Below, one piece after another: positions 53,901-60,695 of a DNA stretch of 64,000 bases. Every line of letters begins with the position of its first letter. The first letter of the stretch is position 1. The stretch is from Sphingorhabdus pulchriflava. GTDB lineage: Bacteria > Pseudomonadota > Alphaproteobacteria > Sphingomonadales > Sphingomonadaceae. The stretch lies in the NCBI RefSeq assembly GCF_003367235.1, contig NZ_QRGP01000003.1:248001-312000 (forward strand), given 5' to 3'. Made by a program: the position numbers and the translations under genes. The notes below the pieces were generated by a model. It was not told the origin of the DNA, made no database searches, and was given only the letters and a program-made list of their open reading frames with translations.

Positions 53901-56900
53901 CGGCACAGCAACAATCAACCAGTTCCGCGCTGTCGAACATAATGACAGCAGCAACCATGACGAAAATGGTGGCAGCGAAGCATTGATGAACTCGGGCGTG
54001 CTGTCGCTTGGTGTCGCTCTGACCGATGGCGACGGTGACCGGGCAACCGACACTGTCGACATCTCGCAACTCTTCAAGTTTGAAGATGATGGTCCGTCAG
54101 CGACCGGAGAATCCGGAACGACCAACGAAGTCCTGCAGGATTTCAACACGGCGTTTGTCCTCGATTTCTCGGGCAGCATCGACAACACTGAGTTCAACAC
54201 GCAGCGTGATGCGGTAAAGGCCGCGATCGATGAACTGTTCGCTTCGACTGGTGGCAGTGTTTCGGTAAAGTTCGTCTTCTTCGCGGTTAATGCGGTTGCA
54301 AGTGGTACATTCACCACGGCTGCCAGCGCAAAAGCATATCTTGACGCAATCAATCCATCGTCGCGTCCAGTCGATCCGAGTGGCACGGATTTCAGCGACG
54401 CCATCACCACCCTGCTGGCCAACTACGCTGCTGATGAGACGGCCAACAATCAGGTGTTCTTCCTGAGCGACGGCATTCCCAACCAGAATACTGGTAGCAG
54501 TGGTCAGGCGTTGAATGACACCATCCGGCCTTTGTGGAACAGCTTCGTCAACAACAATGATATCAACGTCACAGCGATCGGTGTCGGTGGTGGCATCAAC
54601 AACAGCAATCTGCAGCAAATCGACGTTGACGGTGCAGGTGCTCCCATATTGGTCGCCAATTTCGACGACTTGATCGATACGCTGACCGCGCTGTTTGCAC
54701 CAACGCCGATTACCGGCGATCTCGATGTTAACGATGATTTTGGCACCGATGGCGGTCGCATATTGTCGATCACAGTCCCGACAGCTGCGGCGGTTGATCC
54801 GGTTTACACCTGGAACGGAGTGACCGGTGCAGGCTCGCAGATCACCGTTTCTGGCGGTGGCGCAACCATCAATGGCTTCACCAGCATCCTTGTTGGGACC
54901 GAGGCTGGCGGCCAGTTTATCATCGACTTCGCTACAGGTCAGTGGAGCTACACCCCGCCACGAACAGTTGCGGCAGATACGACAGAGCTGTTCAACTACA
55001 CTATCGTCGATGGTGATGGCGACACAGCCTCGGCAACGCTCAGCGTATTGGTAGAGAACAACGAGCTTCCGGCCACTGCGCCCGTCACGGCAACGGTCGA
55101 CGACGATGCGCTCAGCGGTAACGCAGGTGGCACCGGCGATCTCGACGCCAACGTCGGAGAAACGGCACCGGCTAATCCCAGCGAGGCCATCTACAATGGC
55201 ACGCTGAACATCACCGCGACGGACAATCCGATTGCAGCAATCAGCTTCGCCCAGCTGCAAGGTACGACCGCGACAATTGGCCAGGAAACGGTAATCTATA
55301 GCTGGAATGCCGTCACCAACCTGCTGACTGCGGCGATCAGCGTTTCACCTGTTGCAGACCGCGTGGGCGATACCTTGTTCACCGTCCAGCTCAACAATCC
55401 GAGCAATGGGTCTTACACCGTTACTCTCGTCGACAACGTACTGCACAGCAATGTTGCCGGCGAAAATGACGCCTCGGTCGCGCTGACCTATCGTGTTGCG
55501 GATACTGATGGCTCGACCAATAGCGGTGTGCTGAACATCACCTTTGATGATGACACCCCGGTTGTAACCAGTGCAGGCAATGTCACGCTCACGGGCAGCG
55601 CTTTGTCGGCAACGGGTGCGTTCGATTATGAAATCGGTGCAGACGCGCGGACGACATTCTCGACGGCAAATGGCGATTTCACTTCGGTCGCCCTGTCGGG
55701 CCTGGTTGGTTCAAGTGCCATCACCAATGTTGTTACAACTAAGACAGGCGAAACGGCGACTTCGGCGACGTTTACATTCTCCTTCCAGTATGATTCCGAT
55801 CCTAACCTGGCTGGCGTGCAAACTGCAACGTCGACGGGCACGCTCTCGTTCAACAAGAGCGCGGGGCAATATACGATTACGCTGAACCAGCCCATCGCCA
55901 CCTTCGAAACCGTGACCACGAGCGGCACGATTTCGCAGGAAAGCTTTAATCTGGATGGCTCTGCTGCATCGCAGCCTGAGATTGTCGTGTCGCGTCTGGA
56001 CACCGACTTCTTCGTTCGCTTTACCGGGATTAACGGCGGTATGAATGCAGGCGGTAACAGCACCTTTGCCACCAATGAAACATTCGCAGGAACACAAGGC
56101 TGGGTCAGTGTTACCGGAAGTGAAAATGGTGTATCTTCAGATACTCTACAGAATTCTGAGGTGTTGAACCTTGATTTCTACACAGCAAGTCCGGGAGGAG
56201 TGGTTAACCCCGGAGCGGGCACTGCTCGCGCTGACACAATCTTCCTGAAGGTTGACCAACTCGGCTCAAGTGAAGATCTTGTGGTGATCCTCAAGCTGGT
56301 CGATCCTGACGACAATTCAGTCACTACGCGCGCTATCGTCGTTGACAGTGGAGATATCTGGAAGCCTGCCGATGGCGCAAACCCGCTGGGTATTGCTTAT
56401 GGCGATGCTGATGGTGTGATCATCATTGAAGGCAATGACTATAACTTCGGTAGCGAAAACTATCAGATTTATGGCGCCCAGTTGATGACGTCGACCAACG
56501 GTATAACCCTTGCCGCTGGAACAAATGCCATCAATCTTAATCGTGCTACCGGTGCAAGTGGTGCCTCGACGAATAATGATACCTTTGACAGCACGACCAG
56601 CGATACGGACGTCATCAAAATCATCGACATCGGGTTCATTCAACGCACCCAGAATACACAGCAACTAAAACTCAACATTGATGTGACGGTCACCGATGCC
56701 GATGGAGACGCGGTTGGTCAGACACTTCGCGTCAACGGTGGTGTTCCGCCAGTTGTCCTGGATCTGGATGGCGATGGAGCCGAATTTGTTGCTTTGGCCG
56801 CAGGTGTCACCTTCGACTATGCTGGCGACGGCAGCCCTGAAAGCACTGCATGGGTCGGCAGCGATGATGGCATATTGGCGATTGATCGTAACGGCGATGG

Positions 56901-57945
56901 CATCGTCAACGATGGATCCGAAATCGTCTTTGGCGGTAACAACCTGACCGACCTTGAAGGCCTCGCTGCCAATTATGACAGCAACAAGGATGGCGTGCTG
57001 GATGCAAACGATGCTGATTTCGCCAAGTTTGGCGTCTGGCAGGATGCGAACAGCAACGGTGTGACCGATGCGGGCGAATTCCAAAGCCTGTCTGATGCCG
57101 GCATTGCGAGCATCAATCTGGTGTCGGATGGTGTTGAATATGCAGCCGCCGGTGGAGACGTCACCGTCCATGGCACGTCAGACTACACCAAGGCTGACGG
57201 TTCGACCGGCTTGGTTGCTGACGCGAGCTTTGCGACCGGCGCTGCCCAGACGCAGCAGCGCGAGCAGGTGCAGGCTAACACGTTGGTGGCAGCTTCACTG
57301 GTCGCGCTGGCAGGGGCAGACATCCTGCTTCAGGATGCGTCAGCAGGCGCTGCACGCGAAAGTCTGGTATCGCGCGAACTCGATATCGACAACGTGTCGC
57401 AGGCTGCCAACCAGCCATATCAAGCCGATGGCATTGAACAGTCTGCGCTGTCCGCACAGGATCTGTTGAAGGTCGAAACTGTCGAACTGGTGCAGCAAGA
57501 CGACATGCCCACCACGCAATTGTGGGATGCCAATCGCTTTGACCAGCAGGAACGCTTCGATATCGATCAGGCGGACTTCAATCAGGCTGCGGCGGAACCG
57601 ATTGTCCACGATGCATTGTCGATGCTGTCGATGCCGGTTGAAATCGGTTCGATGGAAGCCTTGCTGATTGCCCACACGGCATCTGATGGTGCGGTCGAGG
57701 TGCAGACCGCAGCACTGCAGGAAGTCATCGCCGATACGCTGAACGACAATGGCATCGACCATCTGCTCGATCAGCTGACCGGAGCTGCCGATGGGCCGTT
57801 GCTGGGTGCGAATGACGCATTTGGCGGCAGCGAAGATTTCGCCGCTGCGCTGATCGATATGCCGGTCAACGCAGACTCATTCGCGCATTTCTCATCGATC
57901 ACTGTTTCTGATCAGCTGCAGGAAATGGCGGCAAGTCATGCATAA
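44983..57945 (+). CDS. Giant repeat adhesin, LapA/BapA-like, secreted by type I system
   Basis: The 4320-residue surface protein begins with about 112 residues resembling the N-terminal retention module of LapA-like adhesins, ending in P113-A-A-G116, a di-alanine site of the kind cleaved by LapG. Residues about 206-1550 hold VCBS-type repeats joined by DGDGD and DDVPTA linkers. DUF5801/T1SS-143-type modules follow (clear at about 1553-1727 and 1906-2086), then further repeats, a vWA domain (about 3055-3240, metal site D3061-F-S-G-S) and a region with VVLDLDGDG at 3924-3932 and EF-hand-like loops near 3968, 3999 and 4021. No GGxGxD nonapeptides are seen, so the C-terminal secretion signal is not recognised. 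ATG at 44983 follows AGGA. Confidence 0.9.
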   Translation: MDSETPNIAPEMIADAIDAPALAAAAMAANAQVQLALQAAALVPGQDGQLVLPEGVSLNDIRVSGRDLIVKLPDGSEVVIPEGAVFVPQFVIDGIAVPPLNIAALLIGQEPAPAAGRPTSSGGNFADPVGDIGDPFARGDLLPPTQLAFPEPEEREIIPNLVDRDPDVNIQDGGPAGKDVIDNVSEVGLPGTRANGNVESPGSSTGNGSDSTTGTIIITSPDGIGSITINGIVYTGVAGQQITTPNGVLTLGALTDGQIPYTYRLTDNTTGDSTTDVFTVVVTDPDGDSSTARLTIAIADDVPTARNDTDSVAGGTYGPETGNVLSGSGTTSGSAGADTLGADGGTITGIRAGTSGSFGAVGTTINGQYGTLTLGANGTYSYVRNVNTPGGVTDVFSYQLTDGDGDSSTATLTINIGDAPNRIVFVPEIGDGTQVREPHLPSREGEPSGSQFDGNPESTSGTITFNSPDGVGSVTVAGVTITPGSLPQQVVSDATGTLVITAYSYDPATGNGSITYTYTLNDNTLNTAGSTVTFPIVVTDLDGDVASDDLNINIIDDAPLAVNDSATQDAENAPVTVNVFANDTPGADAVNLSTGVAVVAESLSGAGSLVYNGDGTFTYTPAPGEEGDVTFQYTITDGDGDPSTATVTITLLKDSEPRVDVSGENFVDEAGLPARDGEPAGSNEASDLETTSGTIAVSTGGDTLQSLVINGVNVTAGGTVTGAHGTLTVTVSAGAYSYSYTLTDNTAGEGTTDSFNVVVTDSDGDSANDNLVIGIHDDVPTAIKDADSIAAGEYGPATGNVITDAEGDGGADTPGADGVTVTAISGFGGAGAVDGTTNGQYGVLTLNADGSYSYARNPGTPGGVSDVFSYTITDGDGDPSTATLTIDIGDSRTTLDLPTEGEAGTQVQEAGLPAGSDATADSELTAGTIAYTAPDGPATVTIDGVAVTAVGQTFTGSFGTLTITSIAAGAIGYEYELTTNTSGDATFDDFAVVVTDQDGDNTPGTLVIDIVDDVPTARADIDSVKEDGPTVADGNVISGANVADANATDGVADTRGADGASVTGVVFGTVAGPVAGNVGGDVAGTYGTLVIESDGTYTYKLNNEDPRIQGLDGDDSLTETFTYTITDGDGDPSTTTIEIRIDGSDDRITINGLNVEGPDLVVDEDDLPVRGLEPAGSDTTPDSLTQTGSFTVNGLDGIASIKIEGTETFVGQSFATAYGTFTITSISAPVDGNATAISIGYSYVLTDNTAHANAGGQNFLTELFDVAVTDTDGSTDTDQVEVRIVDDVPTANPDGTYSVAEQAALTFDALANDVKGADGINLSTGVVVATGPTKGNVVYNADGTFTYTPNAGAEGADSFTYTITDSDGDTSTTTVTLDLLKDSIPNILRISNLTVDEDGLPGANVDAAPLQASPSETDSTESATASGTAVVNFGADVPANLLASIKLVDTGALDGQLKTLDGVDVVFALESGALVGRSGGAEVIRIEVSGAVLGPNPGDVTYSYSTTLLQPVKHVASGSEDSVTLNGVTFEVTDSETDSATGSFNVTVVDDVPSLDVTKGEDAGVSLVTQDAETDGVPTAEDVATSAANFGGVFGLTSTAGADGAVAPSLAFVLNTAGGASGLTSQGVAINLFKIGNVIVGSTSALAPASATDASVVFSVAVSGTGVVTLTQYSQIDHALPGEANGPYDDQFAALLDSAITLTASSTITDGDGDTASDSETVNIGANISFADDGPVLTNASGNSSVTLDETTAGSPAGFGVAGISQTSAAAIVTATAAFGADGAAAANATTYALSIVGGGVTTLQTAIGNHAISLSLSPDGKTVTGSYNDGAVKTAFTATINANGTLTVTQFVPLEHLVDGGPGAAHDDALTLSGLINATITITDFDGDTDSETLGIGDRITFKDDGPSLNVTVGSDANVVLVTQDADTIGANSDTSSSSGNFGGVFGLTSNGGADGAAAPSLAFALNVANGVSGLTSNGAAINLYKIGNVVVGSTSGTAPASATDASVVFAVSVDGAGVVTLTQYQQIDHPVASDPSGTAAPFDDHVAVLANGKITLTASSTITDNDGDTASDSETIDLGGNIAFADHGPDITLTLTGTQIRIDETDGVVAAGGEVDPAGGNLGTVTMTAASLFTLTNTVTSADAPTSYAYSLVLPSEGANSGLLHSTTNTAILLYTDAPGVIVGRVGGIGGAVAFTVSVNPTSGAVTVTQNLAVEHPTGGASYDEDSSPLTAGALSLRVTATDFDGDTDTANVDLGSIIRFEDDGPTALVATTSGTVDEDGLPGGFPGGTDDVPGQALVANGSVTGLFSAGADAPLTYALSTNTSGLPALASGGIPLSYTVVGNVLTAKAGAATVFTLSLDATTGGWTFTLSAKLDHPSGADENDIVLQFGGLVIATDQDGDTATAIGNLTVTVDDDTPVAAIAIGNVSITHDETQGVTAGSNDVAGPLARFAGVTNVGDDLDVAGSTPLGYAVGTGNFNTAGAAPGADGWIVTYGLIISSQGVDSGVDTTAGESIFLFAENGLIVGRVGGESGVAAFAVGIDAVTSQISLVQYLSLRHPDGTNANDNISLTPSVISAVEYVVDGDGDAVSASVNIGNVITFRDDGPLAQANTNNAVEGEVVVGNVLGNDFFGTDGPTTTTPAGGVVGVRALAGDFTTPVTTGTGTQITGLYGKLTLNADGSYSYDGDPNVITTAQSDVFVYTIRDGDGDLSTTTLTINLTPVTLVADNDTVAVNEAGLDLVNDAGPDTVAGTVNGSNPTSNSDVAQGTLAVAGATNFVLTSASGGSYGTLVLNSNGTYTYTLTKPFDTTPDNNNGITTETGKDVFNYTATDANGNSVSGTITVDIIDDVPLIDIAASGTTLILDESLGTAGSIQNEGGRVNNDETTVGAAVGAIGYATGSIVSLVTANAGADGEASRVYSLGVNNATSGLLDSVTNNSIVLVSVNATTVEGRVGNAAGALSFRITIDPANGTATINQFRAVEHNDSSNHDENGGSEALMNSGVLSLGVALTDGDGDRATDTVDISQLFKFEDDGPSATGESGTTNEVLQDFNTAFVLDFSGSIDNTEFNTQRDAVKAAIDELFASTGGSVSVKFVFFAVNAVASGTFTTAASAKAYLDAINPSSRPVDPSGTDFSDAITTLLANYAADETANNQVFFLSDGIPNQNTGSSGQALNDTIRPLWNSFVNNNDINVTAIGVGGGINNSNLQQIDVDGAGAPILVANFDDLIDTLTALFAPTPITGDLDVNDDFGTDGGRILSITVPTAAAVDPVYTWNGVTGAGSQITVSGGGATINGFTSILVGTEAGGQFIIDFATGQWSYTPPRTVAADTTELFNYTIVDGDGDTASATLSVLVENNELPATAPVTATVDDDALSGNAGGTGDLDANVGETAPANPSEAIYNGTLNITATDNPIAAISFAQLQGTTATIGQETVIYSWNAVTNLLTAAISVSPVADRVGDTLFTVQLNNPSNGSYTVTLVDNVLHSNVAGENDASVALTYRVADTDGSTNSGVLNITFDDDTPVVTSAGNVTLTGSALSATGAFDYEIGADARTTFSTANGDFTSVALSGLVGSSAITNVVTTKTGETATSATFTFSFQYDSDPNLAGVQTATSTGTLSFNKSAGQYTITLNQPIATFETVTTSGTISQESFNLDGSAASQPEIVVSRLDTDFFVRFTGINGGMNAGGNSTFATNETFAGTQGWVSVTGSENGVSSDTLQNSEVLNLDFYTASPGGVVNPGAGTARADTIFLKVDQLGSSEDLVVILKLVDPDDNSVTTRAIVVDSGDIWKPADGANPLGIAYGDADGVIIIEGNDYNFGSENYQIYGAQLMTSTNGITLAAGTNAINLNRATGASGASTNNDTFDSTTSDTDVIKIIDIGFIQRTQNTQQLKLNIDVTVTDADGDAVGQTLRVNGGVPPVVLDLDGDGAEFVALAAGVTFDYAGDGSPESTAWVGSDDGILAIDRNGDGIVNDGSEIVFGGNNLTDLEGLAANYDSNKDGVLDANDADFAKFGVWQDANSNGVTDAGEFQSLSDAGIASINLVSDGVEYAAAGGDVTVHGTSDYTKADGSTGLVADASFATGAAQTQQREQVQANTLVAASLVALAGADILLQDASAGAARESLVSRELDIDNVSQAANQPYQADGIEQSALSAQDLLKVETVELVQQDDMPTTQLWDANRFDQQERFDIDQADFNQAAAEPIVHDALSMLSMPVEIGSMEALLIAHTASDGAVEVQTAALQEVIADTLNDNGIDHLLDQLTGAADGPLLGANDAFGGSEDFAAALIDMPVNADSFAHFSSITVSDQLQEMAASHA

Positions 57946-57984
57946 TTGGGGCATAAAGTGCCGGATAAAATGGAGGACGTTAAC

Positions 57985-58695
57985 ATGAAGAAGCTGCTGT
58001 CCATAGGTGTTGGCCTGGTGGCTGCTTGCGGGTGGAGCCAAGCTGCATCTGCGCAGGAATCCGGGCTTTCAAGCATGGAGGTTGGGCAATTGCGCCCCGA
58101 AGTGCAGCGTCGCTATGACGAAGCCCTTGCCGCGACCCAATCCCCCGAAATTTTATCCGCCACCGACAGCCGCCATATGTGGGCCTCGGAAGCGAAGGCC
58201 TGGTGTGGAATTGCCTCCGGTTTCCTCAAAAACTCGATCCGCGACCCGGAAAGCCTCTCGCGTTGCGAACGCTTTCACGCCATGATGTCGATGCGGGCAC
58301 CCGATCCTCAGCCCGTTGTAATCCCGCCGCCGCCCCCACCGCCGAGCACGGCCTGTGAATCTGCGCTGGCCGCAACCGTCTTTTTCGAATTTGATTCATC
58401 GGAACTTCCGGCAAATATCGATGAGACATTGTCGTTCACGAAACAGAATATGGCGCAGTGCCGTTGGAACCGCTTCACGATCATTGGCCACACTGATCGC
58501 TCGGGTTCCGACAAATATAATGACGCGCTTTCGATGCGCCGTGCCCAAGCCGTTTCTGCGCGCATGCAATCGCTCGGTATTGCGGCATCGGCTTTGGCTG
58601 TGTCCGCCAAGGGCGAATCCGAACCAAAGGTCGAAACGCCCGATGGCGAACGTAATCCGACCAACCGCCGCGTCGAAGTGACAGCAGCGAACTGA
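57985..58695 (+). CDS. OmpA-domain outer-membrane or periplasmic protein
   Basis: The 236-residue protein has a signal peptide ending near ASA-QE, a Cys-containing N-terminal half, a Pro-rich linker (about residues 113-123) and an OmpA-like peptidoglycan-binding domain (about 125-236, with FFEFDSSELPANI, GHTDRSGSDKYN and NPTNRRVEV). It should tie the outer membrane or the secretion complex to the wall. It starts 39 bases after the adhesin stop with a strong GGAGGA site and comes just before the TolC-like gene. OmpA-type genes also occur in other giant adhesin loci. Confidence 0.88.
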   Translation: MKKLLSIGVGLVAACGWSQAASAQESGLSSMEVGQLRPEVQRRYDEALAATQSPEILSATDSRHMWASEAKAWCGIASGFLKNSIRDPESLSRCERFHAMMSMRAPDPQPVVIPPPPPPPSTACESALAATVFFEFDSSELPANIDETLSFTKQNMAQCRWNRFTIIGHTDRSGSDKYNDALSMRRAQAVSARMQSLGIAASALAVSAKGESEPKVETPDGERNPTNRRVEVTAAN

Positions 58696-58709
58696 CAGGG
58701 AGAAGAACG

Positions 58710-60659
58710 ATGAAAACAAGCATTGCCCTTCTGTTCACGGCTTCGGTTGTGACGAGCAATTCCGGCACGATGGGAGATCCCAATCTTTCCGGACTGTCGC
58801 TTGCGACTTCGGCCAAGCCGGTTTCCGGTGCAATCGTGCCGACACCGAAGGTGGATCTCGCGCAAGCAGTGGCCGCCATTGCGGCCGCTTCGGCACCCGT
58901 AGAGTTGCCAGCCGAAGTCGGTTTGGCTGCTGTTGCAGCTTTGCCCGTTGTCGAAGCAACAACCGCACTTGCCGCGATTGAACCCGCCTCCGCTCCGGCT
59001 GCGGCTCCGATCGCAATTGCCAGCCTGAGTACAGCGCCTGTTGCCGAAGCGGTTGCGCTTCCAGTTGAAATCAAAATGGAAGCAGGAACTGCGGCAGTTC
59101 CCGCAGCTGGTTCAGCGCTGGCCGATATTTTGACTGTGGAGAAGGTCAAAGTCGCAGCTATGCCTGCTCTGACAGAAACCGTAGCGCCACAGGCTGCTGT
59201 GAATATCGTTCCGCAAGCCGCCGAACCGGTCGCTGCGGCGTCGGCACTGGCCGCACCCACCTATATCTTCTTTGATGGTGCGTCGGCCAATGCTGCAGCA
59301 CCTGTCGCTATGGCAGCATCGGGCGCGATGTATGGCTCGGAAAATGTCTCGCTGGAGCAGGCTATCTCAGCTGCTCTGGAAACAAACCCCGAAGTCAACC
59401 AGGCAATCATGAACAAGGAAGCGATCGAATTCGAACGCGAACAGGCACAGGGACTATACCTGCCGCGTGTCGATATCGAGGCATCCGCTGGCATTCGTCG
59501 TCTGGAAAACAATACGCGGCGTACGCTGGGTATTGCCGACAAAGAACTCTATCCGCTCGAAGCCGGCATTTTTGCTGAGCAGACGATAGTTGATTTTGGT
59601 CGCCGCCATGGTGAACTGATGCGTCAGGCAGCGCGCACTGACGGTGCGGCCCTGCGGGTGGCGGAACGATCAGAAAATATCGCTTTGCTGGTTACCCGCC
59701 AGTATCTCGACATCCTGCTGCAGCAGCGCGTGGTTGCCGCCGCCGAGGACAATGTGACCTTCCACCGCAACCTTGTGGGGGATCTGGGTCAGGGCGTACA
59801 GCAGGGCTCGATCAGCATTGCCGATCAACAGCAGGCGCAAGAACGTTTGCAGGCGGCAATTGTGCGTAAGACCGAGGCTGAAGAAGCCCTCGTTAATGCG
59901 CAGATTATGCTGCAGACGCTGACCGGCCTTTCGGTCAACAGCGTCACCGTGCCTGCCTCAAAGCGGGCTGCGGTTACGCCGACGATCAATGACGCCATCG
60001 CGCAGGCCCGTCAGGAAAACCCCAAGGTGCTTGAGGCCATGGCGGATGTCGATGCGGCGCACGCTATGATCGAAAAGGCCAATGGCGATCTTTACCCAAC
60101 CATCGGTGTCGAAGCCCGGGGTCGCGTGGGTGAGGATATTGACGGTTTCGCGGGCGAAACCAACGATGTGCAAGCGCGCGTTGTCCTGAAATGGAATGTT
60201 TTCGACGGCGGTATCAACCGTGCGAAATATCAGGAAATGGTGCGTCGCGCGAGCGAGTCGCGTTTCCGCCTGCACGAACTTGTCCGCTATGCTGAAGAAG
60301 ATGTCCGCAAGGCATGGAACAGCATGTCGACGCAGGACAAGGTCGGCCAGGAACTGGAAGTACAAAGCCGCGTCAGCGACGATCTGCTTCTGTCCTATCG
60401 CGAACAGTTCAACGTCGGTCGGCGCTCGCTGCTGGACGTGCTCGATGCCCAGAACACCCGCTATAATGTGCAGGTCCGACTCGAAACGGCCCGTTTTGCC
60501 GAGCAGTTTGCCGAATATCAGGTGCTGGCTGCGACCAACAACCTGCTCGAAACGCTGGGGCTAAGCGCACCGGCAGCAGGCGATGCCTATGCACGTGAAA
60601 AATATAATTATGGTCCATCTGACCCAGCGGAACTTAACCGCCGTCGCTATCCGCGCTAA
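58710..60659 (+). CDS. TolC-family outer-membrane protein with long N-terminal extension
   Basis: The C-terminal part (residues about 208-620) is an ordinary TolC/LapE-type channel protein, with SENVSLEQAISAALETNPEVNQAI at its start, two repeats of long helices and an LLDVLDAQNTRYNVQ segment near the end. The first 206 residues are an extension dominated by Ala, Pro and Val (SAPVELPAEVGLAAVAALPVVEATTALAAIEPASAPAAAP-like) without a known domain. The ATG is fixed by AGGGAGAAG; its first 20 residues can serve as a signal peptide. The protein should form the outer exit for the adhesin. Confidence 0.87.
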   Translation: MKTSIALLFTASVVTSNSGTMGDPNLSGLSLATSAKPVSGAIVPTPKVDLAQAVAAIAAASAPVELPAEVGLAAVAALPVVEATTALAAIEPASAPAAAPIAIASLSTAPVAEAVALPVEIKMEAGTAAVPAAGSALADILTVEKVKVAAMPALTETVAPQAAVNIVPQAAEPVAAASALAAPTYIFFDGASANAAAPVAMAASGAMYGSENVSLEQAISAALETNPEVNQAIMNKEAIEFEREQAQGLYLPRVDIEASAGIRRLENNTRRTLGIADKELYPLEAGIFAEQTIVDFGRRHGELMRQAARTDGAALRVAERSENIALLVTRQYLDILLQQRVVAAAEDNVTFHRNLVGDLGQGVQQGSISIADQQQAQERLQAAIVRKTEAEEALVNAQIMLQTLTGLSVNSVTVPASKRAAVTPTINDAIAQARQENPKVLEAMADVDAAHAMIEKANGDLYPTIGVEARGRVGEDIDGFAGETNDVQARVVLKWNVFDGGINRAKYQEMVRRASESRFRLHELVRYAEEDVRKAWNSMSTQDKVGQELEVQSRVSDDLLLSYREQFNVGRRSLLDVLDAQNTRYNVQVRLETARFAEQFAEYQVLAATNNLLETLGLSAPAAGDAYAREKYNYGPSDPAELNRRRYPR

Positions 60660-60695
60660 GGTCAGGGACCACGCTAGAACAGACCGGAACAGGCA

